In this document: positions 1-13,300 of the stretch, in pieces | How the letters are laid out: the number at the start of each line of letters is the position of its first letter | How positions within the stretch are numbered: position 1 is the first letter of the stretch | DNA from: Brugia malayi | Lineage: Eukaryota; Nematoda; Chromadorea; Rhabditida; Onchocercidae | Direction: 5' to 3' | DNA: 64,000 nt | Assembly (NCBI RefSeq): GCF_000002995.4 | Contig: NW_025062475.1 | Location: forward strand, 5,122,528-5,186,527 | The notes under the pieces: generated by a model | Database searches by the model: none | Seen by the model: only the letters and a program-made list of their open reading frames with translations | Told to the model about the DNA's origin: nothing | Program-made: the position numbers and the translations under genes

Positions 1-534
1 TGTTAAATTTTAAATGTCAGTTGTTGCTGCTATTATTTATTATTTATCATTCGTCTATTATATTTGAATGAAAATTTTTGAAAAAATCGAATGATTTAGA
101 TGCTAATACTAAAAATTCAGTATATTTAACAAATTATACATAAATTTCTTATTAATATTCATCATATATATCACTACTATTTGCTTATTCGTATCTATTA
201 TTGTTATGCAATTAAAAATGACGAAAAAAAAAGGAATAAAATAAATAAACAAACTTGAAGCTAAAGCTAATGTCAAAGCCAAAATGACTGTTTCATTTGA
301 TAAATAAGGAAAAGAAAAGAGATGGCACAATCTTTCTTCTTCTCTCTTTTTTTTAACAATTTTCGATAATTTTTTCAAAAATTTTCTCATTTTCCTTCTT
401 TCGTTTCTTCCATCTTTCCTTCTTCCATCATTGTAAAACTTGTTCATTCAATTTTTAACACACAATGTGAATGTTGACTGTTTTTCGATTTAATTAAATT
501 GGTAATCCTTTAACTGTTAGATACGGGCATATAC

Positions 535-584
535 ACCTCTCTCTCCCTCTCTCTCTCTCTCTCCCTCCCTCTCTCTCTGTGTCT
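535..584. repeat. (CT)n microsatellite
   Basis: An almost uninterrupted pyrimidine tract of CTCT and CCCT units that ends in GTGTCTCC. It is simple sequence with no coding potential. Confidence 0.9.
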
Positions 585-1150
585 CCTTTTATCTTTTTCT
601 TCTTTCCTCTTTTGTTTCTCTTCGAAAAAGAAAAATAAATTTGTAGTAGTAGTTATTAAGTATGATAGAGTAATGATTATGTATATATATAATTTTTTTT
701 AAATAATCGTTACGTTATTAACATTAAATATACTTCAAAAGAAAGAAAAAAAAGCGAAAGATAAAAATAATCTACCAATTAGCATTTCCATCTAATAATT
801 ATTATTGATGAATAAATTTAATAATCTCAAATTAATAACTTTATAACAGAATTAATTAAGAATATTTGAAAAAAAAAAAAAAAACAGAGAAAAGAAAGGT
901 AAATAGTGTTAGAAAGAAACGAGAAAAAAAAAACATTTAATAATTTATTTATGCTTAATTATTGATTATATCTTTTTTTAATATTACCAAATTTTTTAAT
1001 ACTTATTCCTTTTCTTTCTTTCTTTTAAAATAGAACAAAGAAAATTTTCATGCTGTTTAAACATTTCTTCATCTTTTTTTTCGTTTGCAATTGTGATAAT
1101 TAAATTTAAATTATTTTTTTAAATTCGTGCAATTTGTTTGTTTGTTCTTC

Positions 1151-1200
1151 TGTATGTGCATGTATCTATGTATGTATGTATGTATGTATGCATGTATGTA

Positions 1201-1232
<32 letters not shown>
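1151..1232. repeat. (TGTA)n/(TG)n compound microsatellite
   Basis: TGTA tetranucleotide units (with a CATG interruption) pass directly into a TG dinucleotide run and then back to TGTA. This is a typical slippage-prone compound repeat. Confidence 0.9.
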
Positions 1233-1695
1233 ATATGTTGATTTTATGAAAAATGAAATCAAAGTTTTGAAGGATTATTAGTTAAGACACATAGCATGAG
1301 AAAGATGTAAAGAAAGCAAATGCAGACTGCAAGCATTTTCTCTCATTTTATCTTTTCTTTGTTTTTCCAATTCATTTTAGCTTTTCATTCATATTTTATT
1401 TTCTTCACAATTAATTCTAATACTATTTTTTCTACACCAAAACAAATATGAGCAACAGTAAATAATTAGTAATTGGTAATTATAGTAATTATAATAATAA
1501 AATTAGTAATAACAAGAATAATAACCAATGATTAATAATAAATAATAGTAAATAAACAAGTAAACAATAAATAACAATATTAATTGTAATGATATCACGA
1601 ATAGCAGTAATGGCAGTTGTTGTTGCAGTAAAAGTACTATAGTTAATATTGGTAGTACTAGTAAATAACAATTCTAATTATAATGATAGTACCAC

Positions 1696-1748
1696 TAACA
1701 GTAATAATGTAGTAATAGTAATAGTAATAGTAATAGTAGTTGTTGTTG
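1696..1748. repeat. (AGTAAT)n/(GTT)n trinucleotide-type repeat
   Basis: Repeated AGTAAT units followed by GTTGTTG. A related AGT/AAC tract recurs at about 1945-2035. Leucine/valine-rich frames that run through these tracts are artefacts. Confidence 0.8.
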
Positions 1749-2576
1749 CGTATTTTTTATCCAAAAAGTGATGTTTATTTTCCAGTGTACTATATGTTTA
1801 CTCCAATGTAGTATTTAATGTGTTTATTTCAAACTTTTTCATTCACTTTGTTTTCTTTACATTCTCTTTCTTTCGCATCTGTCTCCCTCTCTCTCTCTCT
1901 TTTCTTCTCAATACGCTTTTCCTTGCCCTTTGCAGAATTAGCAAATGTAGTAGTATTAACAATAACAATAATAGTAGTAGTAGTAGTGGTGGTGCTGATA
2001 AGTAATAAGTAGTATGTAGTAGTAATAGTAGTTTGTAAACAATTTATTTTAAATTTTTGGAATGAATTTTGTTGAAAGATTTTTAGAAAGACCAAAGAAA
2101 AAATTGAAAAATGATGGAAGATATGAAGGAAAAAGTAATTCAAAAAATTTTTAATTATAAATAAAATAATAGAACAAATAAAGGTAATATAATTTATTAG
2201 TGGATTAAAAAATTAGAAAGAAAATAACAACAATAGCAATTTCATCCATCAATATATGATTGATTAGTGAAAGAAGAGGAGAAAAAAGATTATTAAAATA
2301 CTCTAAAAAATAAATTTCTAATTTCATCTGTTAAAAAGACGTATTTTTTCAACCTAATCCGAAGAAGAAATTCCTTTCTGTTTCTATTTTCAAATCCCTC
2401 AAATTTTAATATGCATCAGTGAATAATTCAATTGAAATTTGAAGAAGCATTTTACCGAAGAATTGCCATCGATTTTATATTGTTAATGGTATTTGTTTAC
2501 TTCAATCATCACAATACTTTGTGACATATTTATTCCCCTCACACTACATTATTTCCATTAATCTTTGCTCTTACTG

Positions 2577-2864
2577 GATATTATTATTACTATTATTATT
2601 ATTATTGTTATTGTTATGTTATGTTATTATTATTTGTTATCGTTATTATTTTATTAATCACTAATGAGTGATTATTGTTATTAGTACTAATTATCATAAT
2701 TATAAAATTTAAATTGGTGCAGCAGTACATAAGCTGATTACGCAAATGCAATGGTATCAATAACGATAACATAATAATAATGATAATGATAATAATAGTA
2801 ATAATAATAATAGTGCCATTAAATATTAAAAGAGTAATAGTACCTAAGTCATTTACACAAATGA

Positions 2865-2896
<32 letters not shown>

Positions 2897-2900
2897 GTAA
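2577..2900. repeat. (TTA)n then (AAT)n degenerate trinucleotide blocks
   Basis: TTATTA units at 2577-2650 are followed about 120 bases later by the complementary AATAAT units (2765-2900). The two blocks could pair as a long imperfect hairpin if single-stranded. Confidence 0.75.
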
Positions 2901-3074
2901 TAAATAATAATGGTTAGTAATATTAAAAAAAAAAAATGATAGTAATATTAAAAAATCAAGGAAAAAAGATTAAAACATTTGTTTTCGTAAAAAACTTTAA
3001 AAAAAAGACAGAAACCATCCTATCTACTCACATTTATATTACACTCTTGTTTGCATCAATCATTTGTCGTCATG

Positions 3075-3076
3075 AA

Positions 3077-3111
<35 letters not shown>

Positions 3112-3112
3112 A
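3075..3112. repeat. (GA)n microsatellite
   Basis: A run of GA dinucleotides with one GGG interruption. It explains the Glu-Arg repeats seen in a short open frame here. Confidence 0.9.
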
Positions 3113-5032
3113 AAGAAGAGCAAAATGTAAGGAGATTAAAGGTAGATTAAAGGGAAAGAGAAGAAAGTGAATCAAAATAGGGAAAGTTATTCAAATTTTC
3201 TCCGTAAAAATTGTGAAAAATGAAATGCTATTAATTTTTCAAGTTCTTTCCTTCTCTCAGTCATCTTTTCTTTATTTTTTCAGATTTAAAGTACCACAAC
3301 ATTTTTCAACTATTGTCGTTAAAGTTGATTTTTTTTCTTCGAAAATTATTTCTAAACTATTGTTATCGAAGTTAAACTTTTTTTTCAAAAATGAATTGTT
3401 CCTTTTACCTCCCCTCTTTTTCTCTTTCTCTTTATCTCTCCCATCTTTTTTTCTCAGTCATTTCATTTTCCCATTTTGTACGTTAAAATATTTTATAAAT
3501 GGAAAGCATATATATTAGCTTTCTTTTTCTTCGTAAAATTTGAAATTTACTCAATTTTATAGACAACAAAGTGAGCTTTGAGAAACATTTCCATTTGCAT
3601 AGGTAATTAACTCTCACGTCATTTCCTTTTCATTTATTTTGCGGGGGATGATTCGAAATAAGCAAGATATTATTATAGTCTAACTATAATTTCAATTAAA
3701 TCTCAACAGTGCTTATAATCTTCAAATAAATTTTCACATTTCTTATTTCAAAAATTTTCAGAAACAATAAAGAACAGTATTAATTACGAACACGTTAAAT
3801 AAAGAAAATATTATGTTTGTTTTTGTAAATGTATATCCTTTTTTCAGCTTATTTAATTTTGTAGTTTACATACTTAACAACAACAAAAAACAAAAAAAAA
3901 AAAAATGCAAAGAATTAATTTGCAATGATATATATATGCTTGTATGCAATTATTATGATTAATTAGATAACTGAAATTTATTAAAGTAATTGATTTGCTT
4001 ATATTTTCATTTTTATTCAATTTTCTGTTTTTTTTTTTTTTTTTTTAATTAAAGCATATTATGAACTATTTATTTAGTTATAATTATAACTCACAAACAA
4101 TCACATATTTTCCATTTCGGAATTTTCACCTGAAAGTAATAAAGAATACTGATATGTTTGTTTTGATTTTATCTTCCTTATTTATCATTGGATATTTTTA
4201 TCACATTTTTCTCAAATCATTTTAAAAATTTAATCTTTTTCTTCACTTTTTCTTTTATCTTTTCTTTCATTCGTTTATCTCCTATTTTTAAATACAATTA
4301 GCACTAAAACAAATGAAAATAAGTATCTAGTTAAAAAATTTTCAAAATTTACAAAAAAATATTAGTTGTAACCCTTTGTGTTAGTTCAAAATTTTAAAAC
4401 ATTTTTCGCATAATAATTATATAAATAAAAACAAAATAAGAGGAAAACTAATTTTCTGCATTTTTTAAAATTTTATTTTCAATATTTTAAAAGTTAGGAA
4501 GCAACAATTTAATTATTTGTTTCGTTTTTTTTTCCTTTTCCTTTTTTTTCAATCACTTCGTCTTGGCACGGACACATATATATGCGTGTATGCGCGTGTG
4601 CTTATACCTGTATTGTTTATTTGTTAAACTAGAAGTTAAAATGAAATGAGAAGTTTAAACATTTCAATATCTTTTTTTAAAAAATTCTAATCATCATAGC
4701 AAACATCAGCAAAGATCACATCATTAGAATGTTTTTCTTCCTTCCTTTTTCAAAAAACTCCAAAAATTTCAAAAGTTCTACGATGATATAAAATTTGTCT
4801 ATTTTTTTCACCTATTTTTTTATTTATAGCAAATAACTTTTTTTTTTTTTACTCGAATCATTTTAAAGATTATTTCCAAAATGAATCGATGATTAAATCT
4901 TCTGCAACTGCAGAATTATTATTCATAAATTGCTTTTTCTTTTTTTATGAATCAAGTACGAACGATTAATTTTTTGAATTTCTTTTTTCCGTACGTTATG
5001 CTTAGTGCAACAATATTATTAAACAATCAATA

Positions 5033-5100
5033 AGAACAACAACAACAATAACAACAACAGCAGATAATAATAACAAACAGTAAACAACGACAACATTAAA
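5033..5100. repeat. (AAC)n degenerate repeat
   Basis: AACAACAACAATAAC-type units. Simple sequence, no gene. Confidence 0.75.
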
Positions 5101-5251
5101 CAATAATAGGTAACAAACAAAAAGTGAAGTTGTTGAAATATCTCTACATATAAATATTTCTAAAAGTAAAATACCTCTCTTTTTCCGACTTACTAAAAAT
5201 GTCAACGTCAAATGGCAAACATGATTTCATTATTGGCACTTTTTCTTCATT

Positions 5252-5290
5252 TTCTCTCTCCCTCTCCCTCTCTCTCTCCCTCTCTCTACC
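5252..5290. repeat. (CT)n microsatellite
   Basis: A CT-rich tract of CTCTCCCT and CTCTCT units. Both strands give spurious Ser-Leu or Glu-Arg open frames. Confidence 0.9.
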
Positions 5291-6048
5291 CTTTTTCCTA
5301 TTCCACTGCAACATTTTACTCATTCCTTCTATTTTGATTGACAATTTATGTTATGAACTGAAAACAGGACAAGGATTTTTCCCATATTTTTCAACTCAAA
5401 TAATATAATAGTTTTAAAATAGCTATTATTGTTAAGTGTGTAATATAAAATAATAAATGTAAAGTAAATAATCAATTACAACTATTAATACTACTTCTAT
5501 ACTTTCATTTACTATTGTTTATTACTACTAATTATTAATTGTTCTTATTATTAATAATAGTATTACACTCCGAAACTTTTTCTGTCATTTTATTTCTGAA
5601 AAAAAAGCAATTTTATTTTTTATTATTTTTCATAACTTTTATTCTTTATTGTTAATTGTAATTGAATGACAATATTTTAAAAACATTTAGAGATTATTTC
5701 ATCGGTCTTGATAGATAATTTACAAAATCAAAAATATTTCATTGAAAAACATTCCTTAATTTCATTTATAATTTGAAATCAGAAATTAATACTGAAAAAA
5801 AAAAAATTAGAAAATTAAAAAAAATGAAAGCAGAAGGAGGAAAAGTGAACGAAATTAAAATAAATTTAATTTAAAAAGAAAAGTAAAAGATGAAAATGTT
5901 TATTTAATGAATTTAGCTCTAAATAATAATATGTGAGCACTTATAATTTAATGATCGTTTTTTACTGCATATGAATTCATTTCTTTTTTTCTTATTATCA
6001 ATCATTTCTTTCTCTATTTTGGCATATATTTCAAAGGATAAGAGAAAA

Positions 6049-6055
6049 GAGGAGA

Positions 6056-6094
<39 letters not shown>

Positions 6095-6095
6095 A
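6049..6095. repeat. (GA)n microsatellite
   Basis: About twenty GA units flanked by purine-rich DNA. It explains the Glu-Arg block of the 136-codon open frame that spans it. Confidence 0.9.
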
Positions 6096-6633
6096 AGAAG
6101 GATATGTTGAATATTCCACCATAAATTTTCACCGGGAAATAAATTTCACCTCGATTCGTTCAGTAAAAGAAAAATTAATATATTTTTGGACTTTTTTTTT
6201 CTCGTTTTATTTATTTATCTTTCTTTTTTTTGATTATCACAATCTTTGTTCATCTTCACTTTACATTTCTTTGCATCGATTTTATCCTTATTTTATAAAT
6301 ATTCACAAATATATTTATACCATACATTCATTTAGTGTCTGTTTATGTATGTGGGCATTTTTAGTGTTTTATGTTATATAATGCTAACTACTACTTACTA
6401 ATGCGAAGTACTACAACAACAACAACAATAACAACAAGACAACAACTAGTATGCTATTACTACTACTGCTGTTGGCACTACTGAAAACTACCAGTGCTTA
6501 CTAAAGCACAGTAAGCATTGTTATTATTTCATTTGTACTTCTTAGCGTCCCAGTTTAATCTGTTTTGAGTTATCCTATTCGATCATTTGCTTATGTATTT
6601 GTTGACAATTTCACCTCCCAAATCTCTCATCAG

Positions 6634-6760
6634 GAAAACGGGGAGAGGTAGGTGATGGTAAGGGGAGGGGAACAATTGAAGGATGAAAGGATGAAGAAGA
6701 GAGGAGGAAAGGGAGGAGGATAAAGTGGAAAGGAAGTGAAAAAGAGGAAAACATATTGTT
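6634..6760. repeat. Long purine-rich (G/A) tract
   Basis: Roughly 125 bases dominated by GGA, GAA and GGG units with few pyrimidines on the + strand. It is richer in G than its surroundings. The minus-strand open frame across it is only the Ser/Leu/Pro reading of this composition. Confidence 0.75.
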
Positions 6761-8730
6761 GACAGCATTATTGTCCCACCTGACATCCTACGCATGCTGT
6801 CATATCCTTGACATTTAACATTAGCATTTCTCTGCTTATTTCCTAATTGCTTATTTATCTTTTATTTAAGAGTTTTGAAACTAGTTTCATTCATTCTCTC
6901 TCTCCCTCCCCTTCTTTCTTCATTTTATGACATTTCAATTTACTGAGCAGTTCGGTATAGTTCGCCAATCATTTCTGGTGCTAATTTATTTATTAATACC
7001 ACTTAACTTACTAATAGAAGATGCTTCTTCATCCAATCGTTTCTTCTTTCGTACTATTTAGCATCGAAGCTTAGAAAGACAATGAAAGCATATCGGATTT
7101 CTACTTATTCCTAATATTTCTTTCAAAATTATTTTATTATTTATATAAATATAAGTAAATCTTTTATCTTTTTTTTTTTTTTTTTTCGAAAAAAATGGAT
7201 TTATAACATTTATGTTTATATAGGATTGACTGTTCTTGAAATATTTCATTTATAAAGCACTTATACTAACATCTAATAATTAAATCTGTAAAAGTTTTTC
7301 TTTTCCTCTTAAGAAATGGTGAAGAAAAAAAAAAGTTTTGAAAGACTTGATAAAGGACAAAAATAATATAGTACTGAACATTTTTAGGGAGGAGTGTAAA
7401 CTGAAATTTAATTAATAAACAAAAATTGTGATGAAGCAATAAATGTGAAATACATTTTGATTGAGAGAAAAAAAAAGAATGAAATCTTTTCCTTTTCTTC
7501 TTGAAACGAATTAAATGAAGAAATCATGATTATTAAATTGAACAGTAATAACATTAACTATTATTGATTAAATTTAGTTCACTTTCAGTCCTCTCAAACC
7601 TTCCTTAATTGATTTTGCTAGAAAAAAAATATGAATAGTTAGTTTTAATATGAAAATTTACTAACAAGGAAAGGTCATGTAATATTGTTCGCCATGATAT
7701 ATATATATGATGAACTTGAAAACATTTTTTTTTTTGAAAAACGAATTTCAGTCTAAGAGCAAAATGATTGAATAACAAATATTGAAATTTAATTTGCTAA
7801 TTTCTTCTTTTCTTTTTCTCTTTAATTTCAAATCTATAATATAAACGATAAAAGAGAGAGAAAAAAGAGTTTTATCTTTTAGTTAATGTTTCAGAAGTTC
7901 AATTACCATCATTAACCAAAAAAAAAAAAAAACAAACAAAAAAAAGGAAGGAGAATATAATATCTACTATCAGCTATCTTTAAATAGCATTGCTTATTGT
8001 TATTTGTATAGGTAATTCCTTTATCTTTACGTATTATTCTTTAACAATAAAAATTTGTTTAATATCCTTTTCTCTTTTTTTGTTTATATTGATAAAGATG
8101 ATAAGTGGGAATGTTATCAACCTCCGTCTGTTGTCTCTTTCGTTTCTGCATATCCGTTCCGTCCTCCATCGTTTCCCCGCCTTTTAAGAAAATATCCCAT
8201 TCACTGTTAATGATAGAATAACAATAAGAAAATGACTACAATCATCCTAAATTTACTTATCATTGAGAAATCCAATCAAATTAGCCAGCATTCTTCTGAT
8301 TCATTTAAATGGTATTTCGTTTTTTTTTCTTTTTTTTAAATTTCGATAAGAAACTTTTCCTTTTTCTCCCTCACTCTCTCCCTCCTTTCTTTTCTCTTCA
8401 TTCATCTTCTCTTGAATATTTTTTTTCTTTTGTATCGAAAGAGATGAATGAATGTTAAATAGAAAAATCAGATGGTTTCATTTAACAAATTCGTTACCAT
8501 TAATAGCTTTCTCTCTCTCTCTCTCTTTCTCTTTCTTTCTTTTTCCCCTTCTATCTCATGAAATTACATTTATCTTCTTACAGTTCAGTTATCATATTTC
8601 GTTTTTTTTCTACCGACTGGTAGCATACATTCTCGTTCTTTTCTCCCTCTCTCTCAAAAGTTTCTCTTTTGTGATAATTTAAAAATATTAAGCTAATGAT
8701 GTATGATGTATATAACAGTCATTCGTAATT

Positions 8731-8821
8731 ATGGTGATGATGATAATAATAATAATAGTAATAACAATGATGATAGCAGTGATGACAGGACAACGATGAT
8801 GATGATAATGATGATGATGGG
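8731..8821. repeat. (GAT)n/(AAT)n trinucleotide repeat
   Basis: Mixed GAT and AAT units with short interruptions, of the same class as the block at 45317-45425. Confidence 0.85.
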
Positions 8822-8944
8822 AAGAAATCATGATAAAATTGGTTAATGATGTTGTTGGGTTATTGTGAGGGAAAAAGGAAGAGAATGATGGGAAGAGCTC
8901 AACAAGCTCAACAACATTAAATTTTCAAAACAGAAAAGGGAAGC

Positions 8945-8945
<1 letters not shown>

Positions 8946-8977
<32 letters not shown>
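8946..8977. repeat. (GA)n microsatellite
   Basis: An uninterrupted GA run inside a purine-rich stretch. Confidence 0.9.
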
Positions 8978-8978
<1 letters not shown>

Positions 8979-9129
8979 ATGAGAATGACAGAAGAAGAGA
9001 GAAAATTGAAAAAAAAAAGCAGAAAAAGCGATGGGAAGAGATGCAGGAAGGGTTTCCAGTGAGATTTCATATAATTTCTAGGCAGAAATTCTCCCAATCA
9101 TCGTCGTTATTGTTGTCATCATAGTTTAT

Positions 9130-9283
9130 CTAGCCTGCCGCCACCTCATTTCTCCTATATTATCTTCCCCGCACCCTGCCCACCCCACTGCCCGTACCCC
9201 TTCAATCTCGTCCTCTTCTCACCGCCTATTTCCTTGTGATGAATCCATCCATCCCTCCTTTGCCACCCAATTCCATAAATAGG
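9130..9283. other. C-rich island upstream of ncl-1
   Basis: About 150 bases rich in CCC, CCG and CCACC on the + strand, in marked contrast with the AT-rich surroundings. One + frame is open from about 9082 to 9283. It follows a TTTCTAG acceptor-like site and would begin with a hydrophobic segment, but no start codon or convincing donor was found. It could be a regulatory element, an untranslated exon or chance. I assign no function. Confidence 0.4.
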
Positions 9284-9326
9284 GCTTTCATATATTTTCT
9301 CCACCCAAATTATTTCCATTAGTGGT

Positions 9327-9540
9327 AATAATAATAATAATTAATGGTTACAGAAGCGATGTGAACAACAATAATAATAACACTAATAACAGAAATGGTT
9401 ATGAGAATATAATGGTTATAGGAATAAGAGTAATAATAGTAATAGAATGCTAATACTAATAAATAATAATAACAATAATAATAAGTGATAATAATAATAA
9501 TAACAATAATAATAATAATAATGACAGTAATAGTAATAAA
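9327..9540. repeat. (AAT)n-rich low-complexity block
   Basis: AATAATAAT units with AAC and AGT variants over about 200 bases. The isoleucine/tyrosine-rich minus-strand frame here is spurious. Confidence 0.85.
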
Positions 9541-10338
9541 AATTATAACTGACAACCCGCAATGATAATCGGTAACAACAGTAATAAAAAATATTTATAA
9601 ATAAGAATAATAACAGTAATGATATTAGTTAATGCGAAATTTAAAATTATACAGAAGAGTTTTCTTTTTTCTGTTCTCAGTAAGTAATTGAATCTGATAA
9701 CAGATAAGGGAATAATTCTCATCACTTTTACAATTCAGCATATAAAACATATTATATTGCAATACACATATGTACAATGGTTAACTTATATTTGACCACT
9801 GGCTATCATTGTATACAATAAGCTTAAGGCTTGTTTCCTCATTTTGAGTTTAGCTATTTTATTGATTTCAAAATTTATTGCATAAATATTTTTTGTGCAT
9901 GCATCCTTAATGTCATATATGCTTTAATGAGCCATTTTATACATCACTACTTAAATTCAATATTGTATATTAATTTAACTTAACATTTCATTTCATTTCC
10001 ATTACCATAAATTATTCTTTAGTATCACCACATATAAGTATTTCATTAATAATTTAAGAAATGATTGATTTTGAGAAAAGTTAACAGATGAATGAAATAA
10101 CTATTAGTAATTAGTATTATGGCTTATTTTCTTGGTCAAAATATGAATAAAATATAGCAGGAATGCATGAAAAGAAGAAAAAAAATTGATCAATTTTTTT
10201 TTGTTAACATTTTGCTTCTCAGATTTTTTTTTTTTTTTGCTCAGTACGTACGTGAACTGATGAATGATATTAAATGACGTGTAACGGCGTGTAACGTGTG
10301 GATTATGTATAATTATTTGTGATATGATGTTAACATTG

Positions 10339-10347
10339 TTTTTTCAG
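10339..10347 (+). promoter_or_regulatory. ncl-1: Predicted spliced-leader trans-splice acceptor of ncl-1
   Basis: A TTTTTTCAG site ends at 10347, ten bases before the ATG at 10358, and no matching upstream donor exon was recognised. This short spacing is typical of SL1 trans-splicing in nematodes. A cis-spliced upstream untranslated exon cannot be excluded. Confidence 0.6.
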
Positions 10348-10357
10348 AGGGAGAAAG

Positions 10358-13300
10358 ATGAGCGAATCGGGGTCGTTGGGGACAAGCTCGACGGGCTCCG
10401 ATGCTACAACCGATCCTTTCAGCCAACTACTCGCCTCAATGGCTCGTCCAATACCTTGTGTTACAGGTATGTAATTTCAATTCAGCAAAACTTTTTTTTC
10501 TCTTAGGAAGTATTTATTCATGAATTAGCAGCAATAGTAGTAGCAGTATTAGGTAGGGGAAAAAAGGAAATATTAGGTTAATACGGTGTTACTGATAAAT
10601 CAGGATCGGATTCAGGAACGGAATCAGGATTTGCAATATAAGGATGAAAAGTTAGTTTATGCGACGATTCGTTGCATTATTTAATGATTCCAGAAATGTA
10701 TTAGTGAAGGAAATTTTCTTTTTGCGTTTTTTTTTTTATATGATTCAGAACTCGAAGAATTACATTACACTGATTGCGAATTTCCGGATTGGAAAATTTC
10801 TGAAAATAAGATGAATAAGAAATTTTACCTTTTTCATTTTGTTCCATGTTTTTTTTTTTTTTTTTTCTCTCTCTAAAAATATGGAAGTTTTGATTTAATC
10901 AAAATTGATCAAATATTCTCCTGAAAGAGAAAGAGAGAATGTGGAGGGGAGGGAAAAAGAGAGAAGAAACAAAAATGAATTTTTGATCAAACATTAGCAT
11001 AAAGAAACAAATGGAATTAAAAGAGGTAATTTGTGGATTAGCTAATGAGCCTATTGTCACATTAAAAATATGATGCATTGGTGAATGAAATTAATGGTAC
11101 AATTAATTTTTATAGCTTATAATAGTGTAACATTAGCTGAGATAGGAAAATTTTATTGAAAGATAAAGGAAAAAGAAATTGTTAATAATAAAAGAGAAAA
11201 TGACTGATGAATTCGTGTTCTCTTTTTTGTAACAAAATGTAAGAATAAATTAAAATAGCTTTTAGGAGTTGCTTAAATCGAGAATCTGTCAAATTTTACA
11301 GTTTTTTTTTTTTATGTGTTCACGAAAATTTCAAATTGATAAATGTGCAGTCTTATCCCTCTAAGGTGTATTTTTAATGACATAATATAAATGACACTTT
11401 TTTTTCTGTTTCATTTCTTTTTTAGTCTTTTTTTGCCATATCATTTCATTATTATTTTTAATAGTTTTAAACTTTTGGAATTACAAGAAGATCTCTTGAA
11501 AAGATTAAACAAATAAAAAATAAAAAGGAAAAGTAGTTTAATTTAGCATCATTTCCTCTTTTTTTCTAACAAAAAAATTTAATGATAATTGGTTTTGTTT
11601 TGGTTTTTTTTTTTTTCCTTAAGGAATGATTATAATTGGTTTATTTATTTTATTTTCTTTTCATTTTTTTTCACATCTATTTGAGTTATATTATCATTAT
11701 GTATCATATGAATATTAAATAAAAATTCCATAATTTAGTTTTTTTTTATTGATTCGAGTTTACAATCCATTAGTATTTATTTGATTTCTTGCAAAGAAAA
11801 AACAAAATTTTAATGTGAATTTATTTGAAAATTTCGATTTATTCATTGCATAAATATAATTAGTTATGATTACTTTTCTTAACAAAGTAATATTTCTTTT
11901 CAATTTTCATTTTCGAATATTCTATAAATTTGCAAAATTTTGAAAAGAACGAACTTTTTTTCTTCACATTTTCGAGTTATTCTGAATTTATATTTGAACA
12001 AATATTTGCTTAGTTAAACAATCAATTTTTGTATTTTTCATCGTGTTTGTCCTTACAATTTGAATGATAAATGAGAGAGAGAGAGAGAGAAAGAGAGAGG
12101 GAGGGAGAGAAAGAATGAAAGATTGTGTTTTTTCAACTATTACTATATTTACATTCTTTATAATTTTAGTTGTGAAAGTTTTGTTTGCTAATTTTTTTCA
12201 AAGTTCGAATGATCTAAAGGATATCGGATGAATAGAGAAAGAAGGGAGGGAGGGAAGAGAGGATATAGTTTTGCTGGTTAGACGTAATTGATTTGATTTT
12301 TTTTTTATTATTTATTTAAAGGGCTGTAATTATCATTCCTTTTTTATGCAGAATTGGAAATGTTATTTGATAAAATTATTTAATCCAAATTAGCAGAACT
12401 ATGATTTGATGATTCAAGTGATTTAAATTTAAAAAAAGATCAAACTATGCATGCTTCATTTATTTATTGTATCCGTTTTTTTTTTTTTTTTCAACTAATT
12501 TGTTGTCTTTCATCAAGTTATCATATCTTTGTTTTTATCTTTATTTTTTTCAATGTTATAAGAAAGATACATCCAGGAATCTATCCCTTATTTTTTTTTC
12601 TTTCCTTTCTATACATATAAAGCAATTCATTTATTCTGCTATTTTTTGTTGGTTATAATAACCTGTTTTCTAATCAATAAAAAAAAAGAAAAAGAGAGTA
12701 TTAAAGTTAGCAAATGAAGAAGTAGTAAAAATAAGTAAACAGATTATCATTTATTGGTGATAGAAGCTTTTGGGACACAAATTTCCCGCAATCTAAAGAT
12801 CATTAACCATTACCGTACCCATGTGTGTGTGTATGCATGTGTGTGTATGTATGTGTAGTGAGTAAAATAAGCTGCGAAAAGTGAAGTATGCCTTTTGGAT
12901 GTGGTTGTTTATGCTTTCTTCGTACTTCATCATATAAATTAAAATTTTAACTTACAACATGTATTGTATATGAATGTATATTTATTTATTTATTCATTTC
13001 TGATATATATGCATCCTAAACACATACACATACATACATACACACATATATACGTATACATATACATACAGATGGACACATGCGTACAGGAAAGTTTTGT
13101 GTAAGTTATTTGCTCGTTAAAGAGTGGTTTGGTTGCTGTTGGCAGTAGTAAATTTATAATGCATCAAATATATTTTGAAGTTTGTTCCTCTCGGGGATAT
13201 ATGATGAAAAAGAGTAAACAAGTAATGTGAGTGAGTCGCCTTCCATCCTCTTTTCACATACATACACATACACACATACACTCACATACATGTATATATA

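Larger units (their letters stand above)
1..10337. other. Non-coding, repeat-rich region upstream of ncl-1
   Basis: I see no supportable gene here. All open frames of 60-110 codons translate to runs of Ser/Leu, Glu/Arg, Ile/Val or Phe that arise from CT, GA, AAT and T tracts. The region holds many microsatellites, a purine-only block and one C-rich island, listed separately. It presumably contains the promoter and any 5' regulatory DNA of ncl-1, but no specific promoter element could be identified. Confidence 0.6.

Noticed and set aside
1818..2143. Overlapping open frames on both strands
   Set aside because: Ser/Phe and Thr/Val runs come from CT and AGT repeats.
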